Assembly (NCBI GenBank): GCA_016508695.1
Contig: VNKQ01000013.1
Coordinates: 930,001 to 994,000 of the forward strand
Length of the DNA stretch: 64,000 bases
Source: Hyphodiscus hymeniophilus
Lineage: Eukaryota; Ascomycota; Leotiomycetes; Helotiales; Hyphodiscaceae
Direction of reading: 5' to 3'
In this document: one piece after another, positions 1-12,807 of the stretch
Layout of the letters: the number at the start of each line of letters is the position of its first letter
How positions within the stretch are numbered: position 1 is the first letter of the stretch
Made by a program: the position numbers and the translations under genes
The notes under the pieces: model-generated
Database searches by the model: none
What the model was told of the DNA's origin: nothing
What the model saw: the letters and a program-made list of their open reading frames with translations, nothing else

Positions 1-1218
1 TTCATCGTGGGATTCTTCGTTCTACGAACCACGCTCGGAAAGACGATATTCCAATTCCTTTCCAGCGCCTTGACGACACTTTTGACGTACGCATATCAGG
101 GAGTTGTTTTTCTGACTGATACCTCCGTGCTCAACCTTGGTATGTTGCTCTCCATGCTGGAAATGGAAGGAACTAACATCTCACAGGTTGGTTCCTTGTT
201 AACAGTCTTTCCGTATTCGTCTTCTTCGTTGCCCTAGTGCAAATGGCCTACTACGTGGGCTTTGTTCAATGGGGGGTCACGAAACTCGCTTATAATTTTG
301 GATGGGCGTTCAGCCTATCCGGAGCTGAGGCTTTGGCCGCTGGAGTGACTCCTTTCTTGGGAATGGGTGAAGCTGCTATCATCATCAAAGGCTTCATTCC
401 ACAACTAACACAAGCTGAAATTCATCAAGTCATGACCAGTGGTTTTGCGACTATTTCAGGATCCCTCATGGTTGTTTATATTGGGTAAGTCTCCCACAGA
501 AATCAGGATCAAATACACAGCAGCTAATTCATCGGCCAGACTTGGTGCAAGTGGTCAAGCTGTCATCTCCTCTTGCCTGATGTCCATCCCAGCCTCAATT
601 GCCATCTCAAAGATGCGGGTGCCCGAGATTGAAGAACCGCTAACCCTCGGCCATATCTCGATCCTCGACAATGAGCCTGAAGATGGAACGTCCGAGAGCA
701 ATATCCTACATGCAATGGCCAACGGAGCATGGACGGGTCTCAAAGTCGCCGGTATGGTAGCAGCCAATTTGATCGTCATCATTTCAATTGTCGCGCTTTG
801 TAATGGGATACTTCAATGGTGTTTCAAATACATTGGCGCGCCTCACGTCACCATCTCTCAAATCTTCGGCTACATCTTCTACCCAGTCGCCTTTTTGATG
901 GGTGTTCCCCGTGACGAACTTTATCTAGTCGGCCAGTTAATCGGGATGAAGACTATCCAGAACGAGTTCGTCGCCTTCGCCGCTCTCACAGGACAGCCGA
1001 AGTTTGAGGCCATCTCTCCACGCGGAAATATCATCGCAACATACGCCATCTGCGGCTTTGCGAATATTGGATCCATTGGTATTCAACTGGGTATCTACGG
1101 ACAGCTTTCACCAAAGAGAAGAGGAGACTTCGCCAAGGAGGCACTCTCGGCTTGTATCTGTGGTGCCTTGGCAACGTTTATGAGCGCCAGTTTGGCAGGC
1201 ATGATTTTTTCGGGATAA
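1..1218 (+). CDS. Concentrative nucleoside transporter (CNT family), 5' end outside window
   Basis: Carries nucleosides across the plasma membrane with a coupled cation, going by the CNT family. Only the C-terminal 371 residues are here; the 5' part lies left of the window. Exons read 1-139, 187-484 and 540-1218, with introns of 47 and 55 nt and the phase kept at both joins. Visible family features are the segment around GMGEAAIIIK, the LGASGQAVISS segment that starts the last exon, and a run of hydrophobic helices through to the end (…AALTGQ…, …NIGSIGIQLG…). The stop is at 1216-1218. The last 20 residues are a hydrophobic helix ending in FSG, so the C-terminal tail is short. There is no frameshift. 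Next gene downstream on the same strand is about 1.2 kb away, so no link is implied. The family assignment is strong; the substrate is unknown. Confidence 0.88.
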
Positions 1219-2410
1219 GGATTCGTTTGCAATGGCCCATTCCGATACAATACAGCGAAGTTTTAATGAGCGAGCATGATTTGCACTGCTATTGCAGGGA
1301 ATACAACAACTAACACCATAATTCAGCATGCATCTTGACTTACCTCTCAGCAGATTCCAAATTTCCAATTTCCAGCTCAGTAGCTGCCTGTTGCTGTCGA
1401 TCCCCGCACCTTGTGCATTTGAATGGAGGATGGATCGTCTTTCAACGTGAGAGTATTAAGAACAGAGACCCGCTTCCTTGAGGCGTGGGGCATGTTGACG
1501 CCACGCCGGCGGCGTTAGGCTAAAACAGTAGGCTTTTATCCTTCGACTTTCAGGGGAGGCCTCACCAATCTCTAGGCCCACCTGAAGGTGCATGGTTACC
1601 TATGGTCGTTCGCTAAGTTATCAGCAGCGACTACATTCGGACCCTTATTCACCTTTGCGAAACAGGTCCAATCATGTGTAACTGTTCTGCTGCGATAGAA
1701 ACGGCCCTTTCTTCAACGGAGCACGGTGGTGTACTCTGTCTCGGAACGTGAGGGGTGCCGTCTCAGCGGAGTGAGACTGACGATGCGGTAGTCAAACACG
1801 GCTATCGCTGCACACCGCTGGCTTACTTCCACGGCAATGATTCCAGGCGCGGATGAACCGCTTCGAGGAGGATTTGTGCCGGAACGGTTGCTTTTTGCCT
1901 TGGGTTTGGTATCGGGTCGCACCGAAGAGTTTAAACCAATTTTAGATGGTTTGTTGGCTCAGGGTTGAGTGCGCATTTGTATTTTGAACCCAGCACCCAG
2001 CACTGCAGCCGCAGTTGATAACAACTTATTAAGACCTGACCTCTGCACGGCAGAGTTCGACGGAAACTTTCCGTTGCAGCTGGCGCCGGCATGCAGGACA
2101 TCCCTTGGAGACCTTCCTTCTGAAGAATACCCTCTACTCGAATGCTTTCCCGCTTCATGTAGCGACTTTCGACTTGTCGGGTATCGATACCACCGTCCGC
2201 CCCTCACTTTACTGCGCGGCACAGAGCTGGCCATTATCGGCGCAGAAGACTGGATTCTTGGACACCGAGTGAATAGGCGGCGGGTCTCCCGTTACCGGCA
2301 TCCACTACCGTACTCGTACCGAGCGAGCGGCTCCTCCCCACAACGCGTATCTCCACCTCTGGCACCTCACTCCATCGACCGATCCCTCACAGGCAGCCAG
2401 GCTCACAGCC
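1219..2410. other. Intergenic region, no gene supported
   Basis: About 1.2 kb between the nucleoside transporter stop and the fused regulator start. Open frames here (for example 1969-2457) have no family-like pattern and start far from any splice-consistent model. It presumably holds the 3' UTR of the transporter and the promoter and leader of the regulator. No repeat or RNA gene was seen. Confidence 0.6.
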
Positions 2411-5400
2411 ATGCAGCGACGACGGACCACGACTGCGTGCGCCCGCTGTCATCATAGGAAGCGAAAGGTGAGCGAGGACATCTCGAGATATTTTGAGTGG
2501 GAGAAGTGCTTCTTCGTGGATGGAAGGCTGACGAAGCGGCAAAGTGCGACAAGAAATTCCCCCGTTGCTCGAGTTGTAGGGAGGCTGGTGTGGAGTGCAA
2601 GGGCCTGAGTCGGGATGCTAATATTGATGCGCCGCGGAGGTGAGCGCGATTTTCTGATTATGTGGAATGTTTGAAGGGGCGAGAGGATGTCGTTGGGTCC
2701 GAATGAGTGTAAGATCCGGATAAGTGTAAGATCGCGAGGGAGGTAGGAGAAGTCTCCGCGTCCGAGTCCATGTCCATCGGCGTCGTTTCCTTAAACATAT
2801 GCTTTTTAAGGATTCGTTTGGATTGATCTTGCACCGTCAATCGCTTTGTCTTACTATATACTGGCTATCATGAAAAGATACCGCCAGGACTGATCACCTG
2901 ACTGTTGACAGTGTCGTCCAATATCTGGAGCATGCCATCTCACAAGTAGAGGCCCAACTTGCCTCGAGTGGAATATTTTCCGCACCTGAGAACAGCTCTA
3001 TCCTAAGTTCCCAAGTGGCTTCCTCTCATGGCGCGGATTTAAAGGTCATGGACGCACAAAATACACGTGGAAACCGTACAGGGCTTAATGCGAAATCCTT
3101 CAGAGTTGCTTCGGCGACGGCTTTCACATCTGGTCTTGGGGTCCCCTCCTCCATTCTGGCCGACCTGGAAGGTATTCCGTACAAAGATGCCCTTCTCTTG
3201 GATACCGAACTTCCGTTGCCCCTATCTATTGATCAAATCAGATCAAATCCTCTGCCGCATCATCTACATGGCTCTGATTCTTCGATGCAGCATCGACTTG
3301 AACCTCTCACGCCGCCCCTGGACATTGCCACCACGTTATTTGAGATATACGTACAAAACATACTGCCACAAAATCCCTGCTTTTTCGAGGATGATATCCG
3401 TGCGCATTTCAATGCTGTCTATTTCCAACAGGGCACATACCCACCTGACACCAGTGTCTTTTTCATATCCACGGTGCTGGCGATAAGCACCATGACATCC
3501 AAGGCCTATGATCAGAAAAAGATCTTGTCCTTGGGTGAATCGTTACATCACCAAGCTTTGCGACATTCAAAATTCTTATCTTTGCCGACAATCAGAGCCT
3601 TGCAGGGTATTTTGCTATTGCTGCAATTGGCGGAACTTCTACCCTACACAGGGAATATGTGGCATCTGGCTGGAGAGGCTGTCAGCCTGACCACCGAACT
3701 GGGGCTTCACCAAGATCCTCACGAGTCCGAAGGCTTTGACTTTAAGTCACTGGATCTTCGCAGGAGACTTTTCTGGACCGTTTACTGCTTAGAGAGATCC
3801 ACTACTGTCACTTCTTACCGCCCTTTCACCCTCAGAGATGAAGACATTGATACTGCGTTCCCGTCAGAGTTTGAGGATGTCGTCATCAAACCGGAGGGAG
3901 TCGTACCTGGAGGTCGTCGATCAAAGGTACAATTTCTACATTATGTCCGGTACCGACAAATTCAATCCGAAATACTAGGCGTACAATTCTTCAACCAAGA
4001 TCTTAACGGCCAGGAATATTCCGAATGGGTGATCGGCATGGAGAATCGGTTGATCAAATGGCAGCAAACTGCCTTGTCAGACGTCGAAAAGAGTCCCGAC
4101 TGGTTCCTACACGCTTTGTGGCAATGTTACCTGATGCTGAACCGCCCTTGCCCCAGGAATCCCCAGCCTTCCGAAAACTCGATTGCTAAATGCTTTGACG
4201 CTGCTTTTGGACTTTCTTCGGGGTCTTGGGAGTTGCTCCAAACCGGGTACTTGCAATACCCGTTCCATAACGCTCATAATGGCTTTGAAGCGGCAACTGT
4301 CATTCTTTACGGGTTGCGGTATCATACGATGAGAATAGGCGACCAGTTCGGGAGTCGAAAAGTTATTGACTTGATTCACCAACTTTCTGGTCTTTTCGTA
4401 AGTCCAGCGTTGCAGTAATTAGCCACGAGTTGACCAGTATGTCAGATGTTCCTGTCCCCAAGGTGGCCCGCAGCAGGTGCTATCAGTGACTTCTTCGATG
4501 GTCTCAAGAAAACTACAATCAAAGAGTTCTTGATGGCCGCCAATTGGACACCATCACCACAAAATCCAATCGATCTCATTGTCTTGCATAGACCTGTGGA
4601 GACCCCAAGTCCCGTGGACTCAAAAAGCTTCACCGGCCCCGAGATCTACGATGAGTCAGACTTGGTTTTGTCAAAGGTTCTTAGCAGCGCTCAGCAATTC
4701 CATCCGCAGGTCAGCCCGGAAGTATTTTCCTGGGGAAACTTTTGGGATATCGGAGATGCGGCGTTTCCACCGCGAGTTATGCTAGAAATGACTGCACCAG
4801 GCCCTTCCTCGGAGTCGATTCCAAGTCTACCCATACAAGCGTCAGCATCGGTGCCTGTTGAGAACTACATCGAAACGCCGGTGTCGCAAGATATTGCCCT
4901 GCCAATGTCTCCACCTCCTCCATCCCCTCCACCTATCGAGATCAATTTCGAAGCTCTGAAAAATACGGCACACCTGCTACCAGCATGTAATCGGTGTCGA
5001 ACACGAAGGATCAAATGCGAGAGAGTCTCACTGGAGTGCCAACAGTGCAAAAGTTCTGAGAGTGCCTGCATTTATTTCGACCAGCTCCTACAAAAAAATA
5101 CCTCTTCTCGGTAAGTCTAGGCTTGTGCGCATGATTCTGATCTTAATTCTGTGTTCACATATAGCTAATGACTGACTGTCCATAGCTATGTTGACGCGCT
5201 TCACAAGAGGCTCTTTGGGTTGCTCGAAAATCAACAGCAGATCGCATTGCCCGCTGATCTGCTGCCAGCGTTGCCCACGCACCAGCCGTTCCCCGAATTT
5301 GAACGCTGCTTAGGTGTCCATTCCCGACCAATATCCACGAGTTTGCTAGGTTTCGGCCCGCCGGCCTCTGTTAGTGAAGTTCGCGACCTGACTTATCAAA

Positions 5401-6942
5401 GCACTATATTCTTCGGAGTCACCAGCACGGTATCACAGGTAGTTGGTTTGCAATGTTGCACGACTCTGTCAGAACAAGTCTTTCGATACTCTCCCAAGTC
5501 TACAAGCGATAGTTTGCTGTCATTACAAAAGCTTACTCTTCAGCACTGTCCGACTCTCCCTCCGTATGCGACTGCGATGGCGCTCTTGAACGTTTTTAAC
5601 AATTCCTTCAACGTAATGTGCCATGTCATCCATATGGACAATCTGCAGCAAATCTGTGAAAATGTTTACAGCGGAAATGAATGCACGGATATCTTTGAAC
5701 TTCCAACGCTCCACCTTGTCCTCGCCGTTGCTCTCCAAACCCTAAGCATGCGAGACCATTCTCTATCAAATACAGGGAAAGCTTACTTCCAAGAAGTCGC
5801 AAGCGAGTCAGGGAGAATCAGCAGCCTCCTACAGCGTAACAGTCTGAAGTCGCTCAGGATTGCCATACTCTTGTGCGCATACGTGTCGTTGCGACCGGAC
5901 AGCGGAGATATTTGGCGACTGGTTGGCTTCGCATCCCGACTCTGTCTTGGTATGATAAACGCACCCAGAAGGGACAAGTCTGAGAAGGAAAATTTCGAGC
6001 TACTCTATCAAACCCTCCTCTGCATCGATTGGTGAGACTCCTATCGTTTGGGCGAGTTACTCCACTGACATGCTCCACTAGCAAAGTCTCACTTGCTTTT
6101 GGTCGACCATCGCAGTTGCCAGACTACCATGGCTCCCTCGATGTGAGTGATCGATCTTAGATCCATGCCACAAGCTTTAAATTCCTACTCGAATGACTAT
6201 TCGCTGACACAAACAGACACCACTACCGGTCTCACTACCGCTGACATTTACAGAGCAAGTAGCATCATATTATCAACATATGAGACGTATAGACAGCGCA
6301 ATCCATAATGCAGTTACAAGGAAATATGCTGACCATGGGGAACGAGTTCGCAAGCTTGGTGCAGTCTTCCACGGCCGTGGTGAGCAACTTGAGAAATGGA
6401 GAGTTGGTTGGAATGCATTATCTGAATCCCCGCAGCGGCCCGGCGTGCCGGAAGGTCTCTTCAGTAACCCTGCTCGACTCAAACAATGGGGCGACCTCGA
6501 ATACTACAGAACTCTTCTTCTTCTCCAACGTCTGTCGCCGTCTGCTGCCATATCTGCTCCTGAACGCTTGCAGTCACTTCACCTTTTCCTCCAAGCGTAC
6601 AGAGACATCTACTATGACAGTGCTACAGCAGCTTCGAGCTTTCTTTCGAATCCTTTGGCACCATTCAACGCATATTTGTATCCTAGGTTCTGGACAAACG
6701 CGCAGTCTGTGCTCTCAGCTGCATTGGACTTGGTCCAGCTTAAGGAACACTTTACTGGCGGGACTTATGAGCCGGTATTTCGATCTTGCATCACGCTCCT
6801 TGCTTTGCTCGAAGGTGATCCATCCAACATGTTGGATGGGCTCACTCAGATCGTTGAAAGGCTTTATGATAGCTTAGGTGGCCCTAGTAGTGCTGGCATG
6901 GCGAGACATTCGTCTTTGCAAACTGGTGGATTTCCATCCTGA
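2411..6942 (+). CDS. Fused double Zn2Cys6 transcription factor (two zinc clusters, two fungal regulatory domains)
   Basis: Predicted nuclear regulator of 1311 residues. Exons: 2411-2467, 2545-2639, 2912-4397, 4446-5110, 5186-6031, 6082-6142, 6217-6942; all phases close and the total is divisible by three. First zinc cluster: Cys10, 13, 20, 27, 30, 37 (CX2CX6CX6CX2CX6C), then a coiled-coil-like linker at about 51-67 and a fungal-specific domain with the RRRLFWTVYCLER signature near residue 332. The first unit's end (SPRWPAAGAISDFF) lies in exon 4, which continues without a stop through a proline-rich stretch into a second cluster, Cys727, 730, 737, 744, 747, 754. A second regulatory domain follows, with a DCKVSLAFGRP segment near 1050-1060. 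The second cluster lacks the usual proline before Cys4. Most likely a read-through fusion of two neighbouring regulators. The alternative is two genes, but the first would then need an unseen extra intron to reach a stop. Targets unknown. Confidence 0.72.
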
Positions 6943-9049
6943 TCGAAAGTACTGCAAATCGACGACCTGCGTCAGACTAGATATCATATTGTATGCCAAG
7001 GTTCGTTCAAACTTCTACGACACCTTTGCCCGCAGAGAGGGGAAGTCTGTCCGATGCAGTATTCTAGCAATTTGAGCTGGAGCCAACAGCTGAAAGCTTG
7101 AGGCGCGGACGACTTAGCACCCACTGGCTGAAAAGCTATTGAATGTTGAAGGCGTACAGATATTGGACGGCCTGAAGCTTCTCAGGGGCACAATTTGGGG
7201 ACGTAATGTCGAAAAATATTACGCTACGGCGCCGCTTCCAATATATGAATGCGGGGTAGGGCAAAGACCAAAGACAAAGCATATCTGTGGAAGGACTACT
7301 GGGTTTTCAGACTCGCCAGTTTACGATTTGCAACAACGCCTTTCCCGATGAAGCCAGCAATTGGCCTGGATCGTTATGTATCAAGGAAAATTTTAAACCA
7401 CCTCAATTGCAACGCTGTTGCCCGTTTCAACCAAGACTTCTCAAGACATCTCTCAGGCCGACATCTCATTCGTACATTTACGATGCAAGATTAATTCCCT
7501 TGCAGCAGGGTTGCAGATAATTTAAATAACAACCTCATCTTCCTCTTTCAGTCGAACTCGCCAACCAACAACAGAGCATTCAGGCTATTCCGGATTTGCC
7601 ACGTGACGCAGGGATCTTTGGCTAAAAGCAAGCTCAGGGGAATCGAAATGGATCAGACCAATAAATGTTGTTTCAGTGTGTCAGTCCGCTTCCAAATCGA
7701 GCGCGTATCCACTGTTTCGGAGACCAGTGTAATTAGGAGAGTCAAGATTATTGTCTCCTTCAGACAGAAAAACTCTTCTCCATGTTTCTCTTTCAAACGC
7801 CGAGCAAGCAGCACCACGGAATATTGCGTATCTGCCGGCGCGCACAGACGCTGCAGACGCTGCAGAATGCTTGTTTTCAGGGGGGCGTGTCGGCAGTTCG
7901 GCCCTACGGAGGTACAGTACAGCTTGCACCCAGCCATCAAGCCACGAATATCCATTAGGAGCCTTGTTAGCCGCCGAGGGTAACACAAGAATCCTTTTTT
8001 GCAACTCGAACGCAATAAGGCAATCACAATATGCAATTCGCACGCGACGGTCGAAGTGCTCTAAGTATGAGAGTTCACGTGTTCTATGCATTGTTTTCCA
8101 ATTACTCCCTTTACTCCCTTTTCGTTCCAACACCCTTACTCTACAGGGTCTGTCGCCATTTGAGGCCTGGTGCCTGGAAGATCACCAGAATGTTTCTACT
8201 GATCCACACCGCTACCCCTTGACAGCTCACCCTGTCTATCTTTTTCTCCGAATTCACACGTGGAATCCGGTTGACCCTTCAGAAGATCGTCCAACCCACG
8301 AGAGATCGCCAACGTCGAGTCTTCCGGGCTCAATTACGGCTGCTTATTGCCCAATCTTCTTCATCTCAATGCTGATGCTTACCATAGACCAAGTAGGTAA
8401 TTGCTCAATTGCATTAATTGTCTACGTATGTTGTTTGCACATCACCCGGAGAAGTTCCCGAATTCAGACACCTTGGGGTTTCGTCAACACCGTTTCGTTC
8501 AAGCAAACCAACTTTCTTCCCACTATTATTGCTGAGGCTGCTCAGCACGTCCCTCAGTCCCGGGCAAAGGGCATAATGTTCATGTAAGAATTTACCGAGT
8601 TGGACTAGTAGCCCCGTTGGCGACCGGCAGCACCTGCTAAGAACAAACATACTGCAGCATGGTATTACTCAAGAGGTGGGTTGCGCCTGCCCTTCCCCCA
8701 TAGTTGGTATTCAGGAGGAACCATGCTTTGGTTGGTCACTCACTGACTCACTGGGACTGCAACCCGCTTTTGGATGCCCCTCTGCCCCTTTGCCCCTTCT
8801 GGATCTGCCCTGCGGACTCTAGGCATTTTAACAATGGAGCTTTCCCCAGCTTCTGGGTTCCCATGAATTTCAATGTTTTTAATCTACTCCAGACGAAGTA
8901 ATTCACCGCCTGTCTTGCTAGACTTGTGCGTATCCAATATACTCACCACAAGGGTTCTACATTGACAGTTGCTTAGATACTTGAGGATAGTCACACTCCG
9001 CCGTGCCCTAGTTTCCATCATCCCTTCTGGCTAAATACAGACCACAAGA
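6943..9049. other. Intergenic region, no gene supported
   Basis: Roughly 2.1 kb between the fused regulator and the receptor gene. Long open frames overlap here on both strands (7653-8133 minus, 7751-8587 plus) but none has a recognisable domain or intron pattern. A short direct repeat of GACGCTGCA lies near 7849-7866. The last few hundred bases probably hold the receptor promoter. Confidence 0.55.
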
Positions 9050-10422
9050 ATGGCCGTCGTCTTCACCAGCTTGGATGTACTGGGCTCCATGCAAGCGGTC
9101 AGATCGACCGTCGACACAACATCAGGATTCACCAGTAGCTCGCTGGACCCGTTGCCAAATGACATCCGTCATGGGATGATAGCAATGGGAATCATCGGGC
9201 TCTTCTCCTCGGTGTCAACAGTCGCCTTGTTCAGCTTCATCACTTACCGGATGGTAGCGTGGCGGAAGTACTACGACCACCCCATCGCTTCAAACCAGAT
9301 TTTCGTTCTCATATATAACCTACTCCTTGCGGACTTACAACAAGCTTTGAGCTTTCTGTTTGCTTTCCATTGGGTTGCGCAGAACAGGCTGGTGGGACCT
9401 ACGACCGCGTGTTTCGCCCAAGGATGGTTGATTCAGATCGGGGATGTCAGTTCAGGGCTCTGGGTGTTGTCGATAGGGGTGCATACTTTCGTCAATCTCG
9501 TGCTGCAGAAATCGATACCGATGAAGCTCTTCATTGCCCTGGTAATAGCGATATGGGCGTTCTGTTTGATCCTCACAGCTATTGGCCCAATAACCCACAG
9601 GGACGACTTTTTCGTCCCAGCAGGCGCATGGGTAAGTCTACTGGTCCTTCAACGAAGGAGTGAGTTACTCATGTGGTCACACAGTGCTGGATCAATTCCA
9701 AACACGAAAGTGCGCGTCTCTACCTACACTACGTATGGATTTTCCTCGCGGAAGTTGGCTCGGTGGTTATTTACACAGCCGTGTTTTTCGTTCTGCGAGG
9801 TCGACTAGCAGATGTGGTTGTGAAGCAGCACTCGGCGGGGCTAAGCTCGTCAAACCAGAACGGAAACGAGGAGTTCAAGGGAGCAGGCGGCCTAACTACA
9901 ACGACGGTCGTCACCACGTCGGCTACAGATGCCTTCCAGGCTTCCCGACAGCGAATCTCGAAAGCGGCGAGGTACATGGTCGTGTATCCTTCTGCCTATG
10001 TGGCTTTGACGCTACCGCTCGCTGCTGGGAGAGTAGCTGCGATGACGGGGAGGGATGTGCCAACAATGTATCTGGCGGTTGCCGGGTCCGTGATAGCGTC
10101 GTGTGGATTTATCGATGTCATCCTGTACATCAGCACGCGGAAGGCGTTGGTCCGGAGCAGTGTTGGGGTGAAGTCGGATAGGAGGAACACGGGGAACGAA
10201 CTCGCACACTCCTACTCTAGGAGGAATGGGGAGCGTGATGTGATACGCATGGAAGGGCTGCAAGATGCTGCCAAGGAAAGAGGACGACCCCGTATGCCCA
10301 CAGGCACTATTGTAGTCTCGAAATCGGTAATGAGGAGTGAGGATTCGTTTGGGACGACTGCTGAGATGAGCCCTGCGATCTCTAGGTCAGAATCGTTGAA
10401 GAGTCTGGTGGAGAAAAGATGA
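9050..10422 (+). CDS. Git3/cAMP-receptor-like seven-transmembrane receptor
   Basis: Putative G-protein-coupled receptor of 439 residues at the plasma membrane, of the fungal class related to Git3/Gpr1 nutrient sensors and cAMP-receptor-like proteins. Two exons, 9050-9631 and 9685-10422, join in phase 0 after a Trp codon. Residues 1-42 form an extracellular N-terminus, and helices are seen at about 43-67, 83-106, 120-145, 156-176, 208-232, 300-322 and 330-352. The conserved Cys of loop 1 (…TTACFAQGW…) and the CWIN segment before helix 5 suit the class. The third cytoplasmic loop is long and rich in Ser, Thr and Asn, and a Ser/Arg-rich tail of about 85 residues follows helix 7, both likely places for G-protein contact and phosphorylation. 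The ligand cannot be read from sequence. It is convergent with the MFS gene, 206 bp away. Confidence 0.83.
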
Positions 10423-10628
10423 GGGACAGGGTGAGTCTTAGGTAGCGTCACACTTGACGTTGTAAGCCTTGTCCCTGAACTAGATATTGTATATTCCCTG
10501 TAAATATAAAAAACATATAGCGAAAGCATCCCGTGCACGCATTCCGGTTCATTGCATTTGCTGTCTCTAACCAGTTATTTCATCACCCGAAATGCGCTCG
10601 ATGAACTTCGGCAACATCCCGCCCAACA

Positions 10629-12807
10629 CTAATGATTCACTCCGTCCTCCAGATTCTCCTTCACCAACTGCCAGTACCTGACCCGACTCCTCTCACGCAT
10701 GGACTTGCCATACTTGATGAAAGCAAGGAACACAGACACGACAGCCAATCCAACAAACGCAGCAGAAATGAAGCAATTCTGCGTTCCCAGGCCGTTAAGC
10801 CAAGGCGTAATGCTATCGGACCAGTAAGCCCCACACATCAATGAAGCCTGCGAAAAATCATTGACAGCACTCACCCATAACCGATAGCGAAACTCATCGT
10901 GTTCCTGACGATGATCACGGTCGTCATCCCATCACCGCTCATGTCCTTGTAGCTGTCAATCAGGTAATTGACGCTGAGCGTGATGCCGATCGTGTTTGCG
11001 AACGACAGGAGACACATAGCGAATATGAGACCGAACCAATGTACGTGGTGTGCCGCGCCGACGCCCCAGAGGATCAGGGCGCCGGGGATGACGATGAGAT
11101 TTGCTGCGAACAACCACAGGCGCTGCTCGGGCTCCATGATTCTATTTTGTGGTCTCGAGGTTAGCGTCACTTCTTCGGAAATAGAACTCAATCACGAGTG
11201 AGATGGGGATCACGAACCCTCCATTTCGACGTGCGAGCTTGATCGTCAGCCAGTCGCTGAAGCGTCCCGTAAAAGCGGCTCTGGGGATGAAAAGTGTCAG
11301 TAAAGTCGGAAGTTAGTGGGTGGGGAGACGAGTACTCACGCAAGTGCGGTTCCGACGAGACAAGCTACATAACTCAGACCAACCATCGAAGACCTAGATG
11401 AGCGTGAGCAGCTGGCTTAAATATGGACTGCCGAAGGGGCTACTGACCTGAAGTTATAGGGAGGCCCGCCCAGAATCACAGATGCAGTGGCATTCATGAC
11501 GTTGAACCAAATGAGATATGAACCATAGGAGAATCTGCAGGCGATTAGTTGTCGGGTTTTGGAAAATAATTTGAGGGTCGATGTCCTGTTACCCCGCATA
11601 AAACACAACTGGCCAGCCAAGGAAGAGAAGCTGCCTCTTAACTCGATGGAGCAGCCTATTTGGCCTTGGTGGATCCCACAAAGCCATTTTCTGAAGAAAT
11701 GTCTTTTTGGAGTAAACATGCGTCGCGATAGTATCAGGAGACTGAGGAGATCCTGCCAAGCTCTTGGCACCTGAGCTCTTCTCTTCATCCAGTGCGCTGA
11801 CACTTCCAGCTGGTGATGTTTCGACTGCTTCGATGACTCCAACAGTCTTTCTGTCGTAGTTGGTCTCTTCCATGAAGAAGAACAGAAAGACGAATGCGAA
11901 AGCGAGGAATATGGCTGGCCAATAGAAGACCCATCTCCACCCTTGATAGTCGTTGATGAAGCCGCAAATGACTGGCGCGAAGTAGTTGCTTCCGGCCAAC
12001 ATGAAGGCGTAGAGGGCCATGTACGTTCCTCGTTGGTGCGTAAAATACTATAATATCTGTGTTAGAAGCTCTGATGAACAATGTAACATATTTTGGGAAT
12101 TATCATACCACGTCTGTCACAGAGACCTCTGGCAAAGCCTCAATTGGAGCAGCAAAGAATCCTCCAATGACATTCTTGGCAATCCATTGACCATTTCCGC
12201 TGGCATATGGTCCCCACATGGTCAAAGCCTGAACAATCGAATTAGCCTAGCGATACGAAATGACTTTGCGTATATGGAAAGCTCACCAAGGTTGCTAGGA
12301 CTGAAATGAGGTAAGTCGGTCGTTTACCATATTGCAAGGCGAAGGGCTGCCAGAACAACAAACCCCATCCACACAGTAGGAAGAGATATCCCGTCCCTGC
12401 ATTCAAGTCCGATACTAAACTCACTTAGCTAATGGATTATGGATAACAAATGCGAAGTCAGAATAGAGACCTACCGCTGAGACCAGTTGCATCCGAGAGT
12501 GGTACTAGAACAGAATAGACGACCGATCCGGCAATTCCGACAAACCAGGTGTAACTACGAGAGTGAGTTAGTAGCGACCAAAGTAGTGTTTAATGGTTAC
12601 ATACACAGCTAAGCAAAATGTTGAAAGTGCCTTACGTCTAGGTGACCAGTTCAAGGGGTCATCCGGATCGTCCGACGGGGTTGGGATGAGTACAATTTCT
12701 TTGTTGCCTTTGGAGTGCTTGGTTGAAATACTGTGGTCAAGATCAACCAGATGGACTGTGCCTGGGACGACATCCTCGTTGATAATTCCAGAATGAGAGT
12801 GAGCCAT
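10629..12807 (-). CDS. MFS transporter, DHA1/HOL1-like, ten exons
   Basis: Plasma-membrane proton antiporter or facilitator of 546 residues. Exons from the start: 12807-12605, 12554-12475, 12414-12287, 12228-12109, 12047-11593, 11534-11448, 11393-11340, 11280-11218, 11141-10875, 10812-10629. Every join keeps phase. Landmarks are DDPLNW before helix 1, the loop 2-3 region QYGKRPTYL, the helix 5 stretch EVSVTDV followed by HQRGTYM (typical of fungal DHA1 carriers), a long charged central loop (about residues 215-290), and a second half ending in NGLGTQNCF and two helices. The C-terminal tail is short and charged. HOL1-type carriers move polyamines or cations in yeast, and others export toxins, so the substrate is open. 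One donor is the weak GTTCGT at 11217. It is convergent with the receptor gene. Confidence 0.87.
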
